Below are positions 43,049 to 51,617 of a stretch of 64,000 bases of DNA, one piece after another. This DNA comes from Enterobacter sp. Cy-643 (GTDB lineage: Bacteria; Pseudomonadota; Gammaproteobacteria; Enterobacterales; Enterobacteriaceae), in the NCBI RefSeq assembly GCF_011752815.1, contig NZ_VWWV01000003.1:310001-374000 (forward strand), read 5' to 3'. A program made the translations under genes and the position numbers. Numbering within the stretch: the first letter of the stretch is position 1; every line of letters begins with the position of its first letter. The notes beneath the pieces are model-generated. The model was not told the DNA's origin and did not search any database. It saw nothing but the letters and a program-made list of their open reading frames with translations.

Positions 43049-43897
43049 TTAACCAAAGCCAACCCACGCTTTCTGATTATTCACATCCAGCGTCGCGGAA
43101 GTATGTCCATTTCCGAGGCTTGCCATGCTGATGTTATTCGCCACCCCATGCTTGTTCAGCGCCGTCAGCATCGCCCGCACGTTACCCGCCGATCCCTGAT
43201 CGTTAGCCCCGACCAAGAACACCTCCGTTTTACGCGCTGACGGATGCAAATGCCGGGACAACATATCTTCCAGAGGGATCCCTCCTGAGCCACTGCGCTG
43301 TGGGTTATCCATATGCAGCGCCAGGCTTTTCCCATCCTGAACAATCATCGCCGCCAGACAAGGTGCCAGGTCGGTGGTGAATAAGGCCGTTTTCTGCCGG
43401 GGAGGCTGATGAATCACCTGCGCGCGGTTATTGCCCTGGGCAAAAAACTGCAGTTTGTACCCTTCATCCGCAAAACGTTCATGCGAGCGACGAAACGGTA
43501 CGCCCTGGTTGTGCTGATTCATCGCCAGTTGCAGCGTTTGCAGGGAGCCCAACTGTAAAAGCGCTTTGGCCGGAAAGGTCTGCAGCGGGTTGCCGGACAA
43601 ATTCAAATGTTTAAGGTGCGTCAGCGCGCCCAGGGAGTCAGGTAGCGCCGTCAGACCTCGCTCGCTCAGATCTAATGTTTCCCCACGGCACTGAAAGTTA
43701 TTCATTATTTCGCTACACGCCGCCGCTCTGGCTTTGCCTTCTTCCGCTGTAGGAGCCGCAGCGGTCCAATTCTTGAGATCGCCGTGTAAATCACTCGCGT
43801 GCAGGCCAGAGGAAGCGGCCTTCACCGCTGCCGTTGAGGATGTGGTGGAGAATGGTGGCAGACCTGAAGGTCGCGCTGCCGTAGAATTAATATGCAT
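43049..43897 (-). CDS. Leucine-rich repeat protein with CheD/CNF-like deamidase domain; candidate type III effector
   Basis: No close family recognised. 282 residues: a Ser/Thr/Ala-rich N-terminus (1-40) like a type III secretion signal; a W-x9-G helix region (44-70); leucine-rich repeats at about 73-125 (L-D-L-S-E-R-G-L-T-A-L-P-D-S-L and a second L-x-x-L-N-L-S-G-N-P-L), as in IpaH/SspH N-terminal halves; then a separate domain at about 168-282. That domain has Thr174, Cys180 (T-T-D-L-A-P-C) and His195; CheD deamidases place Thr six residues before Cys, and CNF1 places His 15 after Cys, as here. The later segments V-F-L-V-G-A-N and G-S-A-G-N-V resemble CheD's G-G-A-x and G-x-R-N-V. I infer glutamine deamidation of a host protein. 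GGAG precedes the ATG; it is 57 bases after the gene below in one operon. Confidence 0.7.
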   Translation of the reverse strand: MHINSTAARPSGLPPFSTTSSTAAVKAASSGLHASDLHGDLKNWTAAAPTAEEGKARAAACSEIMNNFQCRGETLDLSERGLTALPDSLGALTHLKHLNLSGNPLQTFPAKALLQLGSLQTLQLAMNQHNQGVPFRRSHERFADEGYKLQFFAQGNNRAQVIHQPPRQKTALFTTDLAPCLAAMIVQDGKSLALHMDNPQRSGSGGIPLEDMLSRHLHPSARKTEVFLVGANDQGSAGNVRAMLTALNKHGVANNISMASLGNGHTSATLDVNNQKAWVGFG

Positions 43898-43954
43898 AAT
43901 CAGGCTCCGAAAATAGACTGCCTGTGTGTGGACGTAACTCCCCCATCGGTTCCT

Positions 43955-45289
43955 TTACACCTGCTGCTCTGCGGCATTAAGGGAAGTTGCTGGCTGGCGA
44001 TTTAAGGCCGCCTGCAGCTGATGCCCGATCCAGCCTGCCGCCGAGTTCACGGCAGCCGGGACCTTTTCCTGCAGCGTTTGTGTCATTTTGTCCGCCACGG
44101 CGTCAGCGAGGATCTCAGCCGCAGGTACGGCGAAGAACACCGGGGCAGAGGCCACGACGTTGGTTGCATGGCTGATGGCGCTCAACGAAGCGGCATTCAC
44201 TCTGGGGAAGGCGTGGGCGACAGCTGCGCCAATGGCGCTACGCAGGCTAATCACACCGGCAAAGCCCCCGGCCAGCATCGCCGTTTTCCCAAGGCTCGGC
44301 GCAGAGAAAACGCTTGCCGTCGCTTTCAGGCTGTCCGTTGCAATATCCAGCGGAAGCTTCGCCACGCGTTGAGCGGCGTTTTTAAGTGTATCGCTCACCA
44401 CAGACGTATTTTTCAATTCAGTAAATTTCTGCTGCCAGTCGTTGCGCCCCAGCAAATACTCCGGCCCGGTTCGACCCTTGCTTTCGTCCACCGCATGTAA
44501 AATGGCGCTCATCGCACCGCCGGCCGCCAGGCCACCCGCTGCGGATAGCCAGGTATCGGCTTCGCCGGCCACTTTCGCCCCGGTAAAATGCGTCAACGTT
44601 GCCGCCGTCGCCAGGCGCGCCAGGTTACGTGCCGAATAGGTCTGAATGGCTAATCCAGTTTCTGCCGCCGTCGTGAGCAAGCTCGCTTTTGCCTCTTTTA
44701 CTGCTTCGCGCATGACCGGATGCAGATCGCTGTCTTTGGCGGACAGCCAGGGATTCGTTGCCGTGGCGCGGTTAAGCAGCGTGGTGCCAATGGTGTCGGC
44801 AATGCTGGACTGCAGGCCAGCATGCAGGCCAATTTCCGCCGCAGTGTGGGCAAAAGCGCTCAGCAGCGGAACTTTGTCGTAGGCAACAGACGCGGCGGCA
44901 AATGGAATAGCTCGCACAGCACCTCGCGCAACTTGCCCCAGCCTGTCCAGCTGATGGCCTTTCGTCAGCACAGCCTCAATAGACGCTGGCGTTTCCCCCA
45001 TTCTGTGTAATTCACGGGTTCTCGACTCAATCAGGGCATGCATTTCAGCATGGTTATCGCCGTTAATATGCTTACCAAACAGCGTGCCAAGCTGGTGATG
45101 GATAGCGGCTTCATTGGCCGAGCCATAAACGCAGTCGCCCACGAAATGCAGGCTTTCATGCGCGCTTACGGCTGCAGAAGTGGCTACAGATGATTCCGAA
45201 GCGATCGACGCCGGTCGCTGACCGCCGTGTTCCGGTAAGGGAGGAAGTTCTGCCGCATGCCTGTGCGCGGAAGTAACGGAATTGACCAT
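43955..45289 (-). CDS. Unrecognised Ala-rich protein, candidate type III effector or partner
   Basis: 444 residues, not recognised. The first about 50 residues are rich in Ser, Ala, Pro and His with little charge, as in type III secretion signals. The rest is mostly helical, rich in Ala, Leu, Thr and His, with several moderately hydrophobic stretches (about 130-160, 245-275, 335-370, 385-410) that could insert into membranes. No catalytic motif is evident. The open frame runs to 45406, but I choose ATG 45289 because AGGAG sits ten bases upstream and the Hrp-box-like promoter (45326-45353) lies inside the longer reading. First gene of a two-gene operon inserted between msrA and paeA. Confidence 0.65.
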   Translation of the reverse strand: MVNSVTSAHRHAAELPPLPEHGGQRPASIASESSVATSAAVSAHESLHFVGDCVYGSANEAAIHHQLGTLFGKHINGDNHAEMHALIESRTRELHRMGETPASIEAVLTKGHQLDRLGQVARGAVRAIPFAAASVAYDKVPLLSAFAHTAAEIGLHAGLQSSIADTIGTTLLNRATATNPWLSAKDSDLHPVMREAVKEAKASLLTTAAETGLAIQTYSARNLARLATAATLTHFTGAKVAGEADTWLSAAGGLAAGGAMSAILHAVDESKGRTGPEYLLGRNDWQQKFTELKNTSVVSDTLKNAAQRVAKLPLDIATDSLKATASVFSAPSLGKTAMLAGGFAGVISLRSAIGAAVAHAFPRVNAASLSAISHATNVVASAPVFFAVPAAEILADAVADKMTQTLQEKVPAAVNSAAGWIGHQLQAALNRQPATSLNAAEQQV

Positions 45290-45606
45290 GTGAACGCTCT
45301 CCTGATAGTGGGCTAACCGGTCAGGTGAGTGGCAAAAAGAGAAGAAAAGTTCCGGGGATAGAAAGAAGAAAAGCAGCGAATACAATGCGCCAAACGCTAA
45401 GCGCATTCATCAAAAAACACATCAACAAAAACGCGGATTACCGTCGGTTAAATTACGGCCTCTGGTAGCACATCCCATCCTTACGCTATACTACTCCTTG
45501 AATTTGCTGGCTCGTTCACAAAAGCGGCCAGCATTTCTTGTGTTTGACCCCTGAGATTTATCCACTTTTCCCTTCCGAGGACCTGGCCACAACAGCCAGA
45601 TAAATT
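45290..45606. other. Intergenic region between the candidate effector operon and paeA
   Basis: 317 gene-free bases. On the minus strand it contains the Hrp-box-like promoter (separate entry). On the plus strand it should hold the paeA promoter; a -10-like TATACT at 45487-45492 is the best candidate, with no clear -35. The stretch 45355-45430 is AT-rich. Confidence 0.6.
45326..45353 (-). promoter_or_regulatory. Hrp-box-like (HrpL) promoter
   Basis: On the minus strand GGAACT-N15-CCACTCA, one change from the HrpL consensus GGAACC-N15/16-CCACNNA, with the extra TC seen in many Erwinia/Pantoea boxes. Its 3' end is 36 bases before ATG 45289, the right distance for a short leader with AGGAG. One-mismatch matches are expected about twice by chance in 64 kb on both strands, so the support comes from position, strand and the operon below. 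Confidence 0.6.
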
Positions 45607-46944
45607 ATGTTAAACAGTATTTTGATAATACTTATCCTTATTGCTATTAGTGCCTTTTTCTCAATCTCTGAGATCTCGCTTGCCGCCTCTCGTAAAATCA
45701 AACTTAAGCTGCTGGCTGATGAAGGCAACATCAATGCCCAGCGCGTGCTGAAGATGCAGGAAACGCCGGGCACCTTCTTTACCGTGGTGCAAATTGGCCT
45801 TAACGCCGTGGCGATTCTCGGCGGTATCGTCGGAGATGCGGCCTTCTCCCCGGCGTTTAAAACGCTGCTGGAGCGCTTCCTGTCGCCGGAACTGGCCGAT
45901 CAGCTTAGCTTTATCCTGTCGTTCACCCTTGTGACCAGTCTGTTTATTCTGTTTGCTGACCTTACGCCGAAACGCATCGGTATGATTGCGCCTGAAACGG
46001 TCGCTCTGCGTATTATCAACCCGATGCGCTTCTGTCTGTTTGTTTTCAAACCGTTGGTGTGGTTCTTCAACGGCCTGGCTAACATTATTTTCCGCATCTT
46101 CAAGCTGCCGATGGTGCGTAAAGACGACATTACTTCCGATGACGTTTACGCAGTATTTGAAGCCGGTGCGCTGGCGGGTGTGCTGCGTAAGCAGGAACAC
46201 GAACTGATTGAAAACGTCTTTGAGCTGGAATCGCGTACCGTGCCGTCTTCTATGACCTCGCGCGAAAACGTGATTTGGTTCGATCTGCATGCCGACGAGC
46301 AAAGCCTGAAGTCCACCATCGCCGAACATCCGCATTCTAAGTTCCTGGTGTGTAACGGCGATATCGACCACGTCGTTGGCTATGTGGATTCCAAGGAGCT
46401 GCTGAACCGCGTGCTGGGTAACCAAAGCATGGCGCTGAACAGCGGTGTGCATCTGCGTAACGCCCTGATTGTGCCGGATACCCTGACGCTCTCCGAAGCG
46501 CTGGAAAGCTTTAAAACCGCCGGGGAAGACTTCGCGGTTATCATGAACGAATACGCGCTGGTGGTGGGTATTATTACCCTGAACGACGTAATGACGACGC
46601 TGATGGGCGACCTGGTCGGCCAGGGGATGGAAGAGCAAATCGTTGCCCGCGATGAAAACTCATGGCTGGTGGAAGGCGGCACGCCGATTGACGACGTGAT
46701 GCGCGTGCTGGATATCGACGAGTTCCCGCAGTCCGGTAACTACGAAACCATCGGCGGGTTCATGATGTTTATGCTGCGCAAGATCCCGAAACGCACCGAC
46801 TCGGTGAAATTCTCCGGCTACAAGTTCGAGGTGGTGGATATCGATAACTACCGCATCGACCAGCTGCTGGTGACGCGTATCGACAATAAGCCTGTGGCGC
46901 TGTCGCCAAAGCTGCCTGATGGCGAAGAGCCTCAGGAGCAGTAA
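45607..46944 (+). CDS. paeA: Polyamine exporter PaeA (YtfL), CorC/HlyC family
   Basis: Inner-membrane protein of 445 residues that exports cadaverine and putrescine in E. coli and Salmonella. An N-terminal DUF21 (CNNM) domain with about four hydrophobic helices (1-150), a paired CBS domain (about 195-340; V-G-Y-V-D-S-K-E-L-L and I-I-T-L-N-D-V-M) and a C-terminal CorC/HlyC domain follow each other as in the family. Nearly identical in length to E. coli YtfL (447). Confidence 0.95.
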   Translation: MLNSILIILILIAISAFFSISEISLAASRKIKLKLLADEGNINAQRVLKMQETPGTFFTVVQIGLNAVAILGGIVGDAAFSPAFKTLLERFLSPELADQLSFILSFTLVTSLFILFADLTPKRIGMIAPETVALRIINPMRFCLFVFKPLVWFFNGLANIIFRIFKLPMVRKDDITSDDVYAVFEAGALAGVLRKQEHELIENVFELESRTVPSSMTSRENVIWFDLHADEQSLKSTIAEHPHSKFLVCNGDIDHVVGYVDSKELLNRVLGNQSMALNSGVHLRNALIVPDTLTLSEALESFKTAGEDFAVIMNEYALVVGIITLNDVMTTLMGDLVGQGMEEQIVARDENSWLVEGGTPIDDVMRVLDIDEFPQSGNYETIGGFMMFMLRKIPKRTDSVKFSGYKFEVVDIDNYRIDQLLVTRIDNKPVALSPKLPDGEEPQEQ

Positions 46945-46951
46945 GCAGGCT

Positions 46952-46981
46952 CTACAAACACTAACGGCCCCTTCGGGGCCG
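46952..46981. terminator. First copy of duplicated terminator after paeA
   Basis: Thirty bases containing ACGGCCCC-TTC-GGGGCCG. It matches 47115-47144 at 29 of 30 positions, including the nine bases of flanking sequence before the stem. This copy has lost the T-run (followed by CTTCAGG), so it is probably a weaker terminator. Confidence 0.8.
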
Positions 46982-47046
46982 CTTCAGGCAACGAGCAGCA
47001 GAACCAGAAAGAAGCATTCTCAGCCGCAGTTTCTACATAAACCAGG

Positions 47047-47066
47047 AAAACCAATGCATTGGTTTT
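47047..47066. repeat. Perfect 20-base palindrome between duplicated terminators
   Basis: AAAACCAATGCATTGGTTTT is a perfect palindrome; an outer TCAGCCG (47020-47026) can pair with CGGCTGA (47067-47073) around it. No assigned role. Confidence 0.8.
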
Positions 47067-47078
47067 CGGCTGATAGCC

Positions 47079-47114
47079 ACAAAGAGGGAAAAACCACGCT
47101 TTTTCCCTCTTTGT
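47079..47114. terminator. Symmetrical hairpin between paeA and ytfK
   Basis: ACAAAGAGGGAAAAA pairs with TTTTTCCCTCTTTGT over 15 bases around a 6-base loop. It is symmetrical, so it could work in both directions between the convergent genes. Confidence 0.75.
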
Positions 47115-47152
47115 CTATAAACACTAACGGCCCCTTCGGGGCCGTTTTTTTT
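47115..47152. terminator. Second copy of duplicated terminator, with T-run
   Basis: ACGGCCCC-TTC-GGGGCCGT followed by eight T's: a strong intrinsic terminator for paeA, 13 bases before the ytfK stop. It is the better copy of the duplicated 30-base unit. Confidence 0.88.
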
Positions 47153-47165
47153 ACAACTTTTGGGC

Positions 47166-47372
47166 CTAGCCCATATCCGCCTGTAAGCGCATCACCTGGC
47201 GGTTAACCTCGGACATGACCGAGTAGTGCTGCTTATCCTTAACTTTCGGGACAAGGATTTTGCCCTTATCAAATTCGAAAGCGCCAACGTCCTTGATATA
47301 CAACCGTCCACGGAACAGGATCTTCACGTACTTCGCCACCTGAAGGGGGTTGTAACGTTGGAAAATTTTCAT
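47166..47372 (-). CDS. ytfK: SpoT-activating protein YtfK
   Basis: 68-residue cytoplasmic protein that in E. coli binds SpoT and shifts it to (p)ppGpp synthesis under phosphate or fatty acid starvation. It is almost identical to E. coli YtfK ([20 protein letters not shown] and the end [10 protein letters not shown]). Convergent with paeA and divergent from ytfJ, as in E. coli. PhoB control is reported in E. coli; I saw no clear pho box here. Confidence 0.96.
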   Translation of the reverse strand: MKIFQRYNPLQVAKYVKILFRGRLYIKDVGAFEFDKGKILVPKVKDKQHYSVMSEVNRQVMRLQADMG

Positions 47373-47697
47373 TGTTCTTTACTCCTGCATGTTAACGCCT
47401 CTGCGAGCTACATTTGGCCCGACAAAATGAGGCGAAAAAGTTTGGTGCTCGAAAACTATAGTCCAGATATCGAAGGTCACCTAGTGTGTAGAAGTTTTTT
47501 TACTAAAAGATTACAAAGTTGCAGAACAATATTTTTAAATGTAAAAAACGGCAGCGTAAGCCTTCAAATTTCAGGGTTATGTGCGTCAGCCCGCAAACTG
47601 GCACTTTGCTTGCGGGACAGATGCTTATTCAACACATATGCTTAAAACATCTGCCCAAGTGGTCGGATCACCTGCTAACAACAATAAGGAGTCACCG
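47373..47697. other. ytfK-ytfJ divergent intergenic region
   Basis: 325 gene-free bases, AT-rich over 47480-47560. A hairpin CCCGCAA/TTGCGGG (47590-47616, 13-base loop) lies about 80 bases before the ytfJ start. An open frame from 47581 is only the upstream extension of ytfJ. Promoters for both genes must be here but none could be fixed. Confidence 0.5.
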
Positions 47698-48255
47698 ATG
47701 ACCCTGCGCAAAACGCTGGCGCTGTCTCTTCTGCTGCTGCCGCTCGTGGCCTCAGCCCATAACTTTGAAAATAATCAGCGCGTTTCCCCTATTGGCATTA
47801 CCGATAAGGGCGAGCTGGTGCTGGATAACAATAAGTTTAGTTATAAAAACTGGAATAGCGCGCAGCTGCCTGGCAAAGTGAGAGTCCTGCAGCATATTGC
47901 CGGCCGTTCGAGCGCCAAAGAAGAAAATGCAGCCATGGTCGAAGCCATCAAGGCCGCAAAATTCCCGCATGATAAGTACCAGACCACCACCATTGTGAAC
48001 ACCGACGACGCCATTGTGGGCACCAGCATGTTCGTGCGCAGCAGCATCGAAAGTAATAAGAAAGAGTTTCCGTGGTCGCAGTTTATCGTCGACAGTAATG
48101 GCGTAGCGGCGAAAGCGTGGCAGCTGCAACAGGGCGGCTCAGCAATCGTGGTGCTGGATAAAGAAGGCAGGATCCAGTTCGCCAAAGATGGTCCGTTAAC
48201 CCAGCAGGAAGTGCAGCAGGTAATTAGCCTGCTGCAAGGGTTACTCAGTAAATAG
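47698..48255 (+). CDS. ytfJ: Periplasmic YtfJ-family protein
   Basis: Secreted 185-residue protein of the YtfJ family (thioredoxin-like fold, no CxxC). Signal peptide about 1-20 ([15 protein letters not shown]), then the conserved [11 protein letters not shown] and V-L-Q-H-I-A-G-R segments of E. coli YtfJ (184 residues). Function unknown. ATG 47698 has an AAGGAG site six bases upstream; the longer frame would hide the signal peptide. Its end overlaps the end of cysQ by 11 bases, tail to tail. Confidence 0.94.
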   Translation: MTLRKTLALSLLLLPLVASAHNFENNQRVSPIGITDKGELVLDNNKFSYKNWNSAQLPGKVRVLQHIAGRSSAKEENAAMVEAIKAAKFPHDKYQTTTIVNTDDAIVGTSMFVRSSIESNKKEFPWSQFIVDSNGVAAKAWQLQQGGSAIVVLDKEGRIQFAKDGPLTQQEVQQVISLLQGLLSK

Positions 48256-48991
48256 ACACGCGGAAGCCGGGGTTCAGGAACGACTCGCGCGGGGTATAGT
48301 CCAGCGGCTTGCCCTGCCAGTCATGAACGTGCGCCCCGGCGGCGGCCGCCACGGCGTGCCCTGCTGCGGTGTCCCAGATATTGGTTGGCCCAAAGCGAGG
48401 ATAGAGCTGGGCCTGACCGTCTGCCACCAGGCAGAACTTCAGGGACGATCCTATCGCCGTGGTCTGGTGTTCGCCCATCTGCTGGAGATACTCTTTCAGC
48501 TCGCTATCGTTGGCAGCATGAGACCGGCTGACCACTACGCGCGGTGGACGGGCATCCCGCACATGAATCTGGTTGCGGACGCCACACTCTTCTTTCCAGG
48601 CCTTCCCTTCTGCGGCGCTGTACATAATCTTCAGGACCGGCGCGTAGACAACGCCCATCACCGCTTTCCCGTCTTCAATAAGCGCAACATTCACGGTGAA
48701 CTCGCCGTTGCGCTTCAGGAATTCTTTTGTGCCGTCCAGCGGATCGACCAGCCAGTAGCGCAGCCAGCTTTGGCGGGTATCCCATGACTGGGGATCTTCT
48801 TCTGACAGCACAGGGATATCCGGCGTCAACGCTTTCAGCCCTTTCAGAATAATGTCGTGGGCGGCAAGATCCGCCGCCGTTACCGGAGAGTCATCAAGCT
48901 TATGCGTCGCCTGAAGCGGTTTCTCTCCCTCATAAACCTGCATGATAGCGGCCCCGGCCTCGCGGGCCAGCTGGCAAATTTGTTCTAACAT
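48245..48991 (-). CDS. cysQ: 3'(2'),5'-bisphosphate nucleotidase
   Basis: Hydrolyses 3'-phosphoadenosine 5'-phosphate made during sulfate assimilation. 248 residues (246 in E. coli). Inositol monophosphatase superfamily metal motifs: L-S-E-E-D-P and [12 protein letters not shown], and the later W-D-T-A-A-G-H-A-V. Convergent with ytfJ, divergent from cpdB. Confidence 0.96.
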   Translation of the reverse strand: MLEQICQLAREAGAAIMQVYEGEKPLQATHKLDDSPVTAADLAAHDIILKGLKALTPDIPVLSEEDPQSWDTRQSWLRYWLVDPLDGTKEFLKRNGEFTVNVALIEDGKAVMGVVYAPVLKIMYSAAEGKAWKEECGVRNQIHVRDARPPRVVVSRSHAANDSELKEYLQQMGEHQTTAIGSSLKFCLVADGQAQLYPRFGPTNIWDTAAGHAVAAAAGAHVHDWQGKPLDYTPRESFLNPGFRVSIY

Positions 48992-49192
48992 TCTCCACCT
49001 CGTGTTGTGTCTCTGTGCTACATCGAGCGAATAACTTATTGTTTTACTTATATCTCATTGCACCACGATGCGCTATCTGTGAAGCATTTCTGGTTTACCG
49101 GACTTAAATTCTGGCAGACTTCACAAAATTGTAAGCAACAGTGTGTATATACATTGCCCTTTGTGGCGTACCTCTAAAAAGGACATTTAAAC

Positions 49193-51124
49193 ATGATTAA
49201 GTTTAGCGCAACGCTTCTGGCGACGCTGATAGCCGCCAGCGTCAATGCGGCCACCGTTGACCTGCGGATCATGGAAACGACCGATCTGCACAGCAACATG
49301 ATGGACTTCGATTACTACAAAGATACGCCGACAGAGAAGTTCGGTCTGGTACGCACCGCAAGTTTGATCAATGCCGCGCGCGGTGAAGTCACCAACAGCG
49401 TGCTGGTGGATAACGGCGATATTATTCAGGGCAGCCCGCTGGGCGATTACGCGGCCGCAAAAGGGCTTAAAGCCGGGGAAATTCATCCGGTTTATAAAGC
49501 GCTGAATACGCTCGACTATACGGTCGGCAACCTGGGCAACCACGAATTCAACTACGGCCTCGACTTCCTGCACAAAGCCCTCGCTGGCGCGAAATTCCCG
49601 TACGTGAACGCCAATATCATCGACGTGAAAACCCAGAAGCCCATGTTCACGCCGTACCTGATTAAAGAAACCGAAGTTAAAGATAAAGACGGCAAAACCC
49701 AAACGCTGCGCATTGGCTACATCGGCTTTGTCCCCCCGCAAATCATGACCTGGGATAAAGCCAACCTGAGCGGCAAAGTGACGGTGAACGACATTACCGA
49801 AACCGCCAAAAAATACGTGCCGGAAATGCGCCAACAGGGCGCTGATGTCGTCGTCGTGATTGCCCACTCGGGGCTGTCCAGCGAGCCTTATCAGGCAATG
49901 GCCGAAAACTCCGTTTATTACCTCAGCCAGGTGCCAGGCGTGGACGCCATTATGTTCGGCCATGCCCACGCCGTATTCCCTGGGAAAGATTTTGCCAATA
50001 TTAAAGGGGCTGATATCGAAAAAGGCACCCTGAACGGTGTGCCTGCCGTGATGCCGGGCATGTGGGGCGACCACCTCGGCGTGGTGGATCTGGTGCTGAA
50101 CAACGATTCCGGCAGCTGGAAGGTCACCAGCAGCAAGGCGGAAGCGCGGCCAATTTATGACAGCGTAGCCAAAAAATCGCTGGCGGCAGAAGATCAGAAC
50201 CTGAAGAAAGTGCTTGAGCACGATCACAGCGCAACCCGCGAGTTTGTCAGCAAGCCGGTGGGTAAATCGGCGGACAACATGTACAGCTATCTGGCGCTGG
50301 TGCAGGACGATCCTACCGTTCAGGTGGTGAATAACGCGCAGAAGGCCTACGTCGAGAAATACATTCAGGGCGATCCAGACCTTGCGAATCTGCCGGTGCT
50401 TTCCGCCGCCGCGCCGTTCAAAGTGGGCGGGCGTAAAAACGATCCGGCCAGCTTTGTTGAAGTTGAAAAAGGCCAGCTGACCTTCCGCAACGCCGCCGAT
50501 CTCTACCTTTACCCGAACACGCTGGTGGTGGTGAAAGCGACCGGGAAAGAAGTTAAAGAGTGGCTGGAGTGTTCCGCCGGGCAGTTCAACCAGATCGACG
50601 TGAACAGCACTAAGCCTCAGGAACTGATCAACTGGGACGGCTTCCGTACCTACAACTTCGACGTCATCGACGGCGTGAACTACCAGATAGACGTCAGCCA
50701 GCCGGCTCGCTACGACGGTGAATGCCAGATGGTGAACCCGAAGGCCGAGCGCATCAAAGACCTCACCTTCAAAGGCAAACCTATCGACCCGAATGCCGTC
50801 TTCCTAGTGGCGACCAATAACTATCGCGCTTACGGCGGCAAGTTTGCCGGCACCGGCGACAGCCACATCGCGTTTGCTTCCCCGGATGAGAACCGCTCGG
50901 TGCTGGCAAACTGGATCGGTGCTCAGGGTGAGATTCATCCTGCGGCAGACAACAACTGGCGTCTGGCGCCAATAGCCAGCAAGCAGCCGCTGGACATCCG
51001 CTTTGAAACCTCGCCGACCGACAAAGCCGCCGCCTTTATCAAAGAAAAAGGCCAATACCCAATGAAAAAAGTCGCTAACGACGATATTGGTTTTGCCGTC
51101 TATCAGCTTGATTTAAGCAAGTAA
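49193..51124 (+). CDS. cpdB: 2',3'-cyclic-nucleotide 2'-phosphodiesterase / 3'-nucleotidase
   Basis: Periplasmic bifunctional enzyme that recovers nucleosides from 2',3'-cyclic nucleotides. 643 residues (647 in E. coli). Signal peptide about 1-19 (A-A-S-V-N-A-A), an N-terminal calcineurin-like metallophosphatase domain with the metal motif [23 protein letters not shown] and F-G-H-A-H, then a C-terminal 5'-nucleotidase substrate domain. Confidence 0.96.
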   Translation: MIKFSATLLATLIAASVNAATVDLRIMETTDLHSNMMDFDYYKDTPTEKFGLVRTASLINAARGEVTNSVLVDNGDIIQGSPLGDYAAAKGLKAGEIHPVYKALNTLDYTVGNLGNHEFNYGLDFLHKALAGAKFPYVNANIIDVKTQKPMFTPYLIKETEVKDKDGKTQTLRIGYIGFVPPQIMTWDKANLSGKVTVNDITETAKKYVPEMRQQGADVVVVIAHSGLSSEPYQAMAENSVYYLSQVPGVDAIMFGHAHAVFPGKDFANIKGADIEKGTLNGVPAVMPGMWGDHLGVVDLVLNNDSGSWKVTSSKAEARPIYDSVAKKSLAAEDQNLKKVLEHDHSATREFVSKPVGKSADNMYSYLALVQDDPTVQVVNNAQKAYVEKYIQGDPDLANLPVLSAAAPFKVGGRKNDPASFVEVEKGQLTFRNAADLYLYPNTLVVVKATGKEVKEWLECSAGQFNQIDVNSTKPQELINWDGFRTYNFDVIDGVNYQIDVSQPARYDGECQMVNPKAERIKDLTFKGKPIDPNAVFLVATNNYRAYGGKFAGTGDSHIAFASPDENRSVLANWIGAQGEIHPAADNNWRLAPIASKQPLDIRFETSPTDKAAAFIKEKGQYPMKKVANDDIGFAVYQLDLSK

Positions 51125-51129
51125 GTCTT

Positions 51130-51525
51130 TCAGGCGTCCCGTTTCTCGCGGGACGCCATCACCTGCGGTAAATTCTCTTCAATCCAGTCCGCCAGCGCGG
51201 CGACTTTATCGGCGATTTCGTGGCCCATCGGCGTCAGCGTGTACTCCACATGCGGTGGCACAACGGGGTAAGATTTGCGATCCACAAAGCCGTCCGCCTC
51301 CAGCCACTGCAGCGTCTGCGCCAGCATTTTTTCGCTCACGCCGCCCATCTTGCGCCTTAAATCGCTAAAACGATGAGTGCCGTCCTGTAATGCCACTAAA
51401 ATTAAGACACCCCAGCGGCTGGTCACGTGTTTCAGCACATCCCGCGAGGGGCACTTGTCGCTAAACAGATTGCCGTTGCGCAGCTGCTCGCTCAGCGTCA
51501 TGGGCGTTTCGATGATTTCACTCAT
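51130..51525 (-). CDS. ytfH: HxlR-family transcriptional regulator YtfH
   Basis: 131-residue winged-helix regulator of the HxlR family, with an N-terminal Cys in C-P-S-R-D-V-L-K-H that in this family can sense electrophiles, then the recognition region F-S-D-L-R-R-K-M-G-G-V-S-E-K-M-L-A-Q-T-L. Matches E. coli YtfH (126 residues). Divergent from qorB with a 92-base gap holding a palindrome, so it probably controls qorB and itself. Confidence 0.94.
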   Translation of the reverse strand: MSEIIETPMTLSEQLRNGNLFSDKCPSRDVLKHVTSRWGVLILVALQDGTHRFSDLRRKMGGVSEKMLAQTLQWLEADGFVDRKSYPVVPPHVEYTLTPMGHEIADKVAALADWIEENLPQVMASREKRDA

Positions 51526-51548
51526 TTGACACTTACCTTTTTGTACGT

Positions 51549-51565
51549 ACTTACTAAAAGTTAGT
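51549..51565. promoter_or_regulatory. Candidate YtfH operator
   Basis: ACTTACT-AAA-AGTTAGT: a 17-base imperfect palindrome (6 of 7 in each arm) centred in the gap between divergent ytfH and qorB. HxlR regulators bind such AC/GT-rich palindromes. Confidence 0.55.
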
Positions 51566-51617
51566 TAGGGTGCTAGTGTGGCACAACTTGCTCGAAACAT
51601 CACTCAGGAGATTGATC

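Noticed and set aside
45290-45406. 39-residue N-terminal extension of the Ala-rich protein
   Set aside because: The extension would run through the Hrp-box-like promoter and lacks a ribosome-binding site; ATG 45289 has AGGAG.
47373-47697. Pho box before ytfK
   Set aside because: No pair of CTGTCAT-like repeats with 11-base phasing could be found in either strand.
49187-50227. 346-residue minus-strand open frame inside cpdB
   Set aside because: Antisense to cpdB, no domain and no ribosome-binding site.
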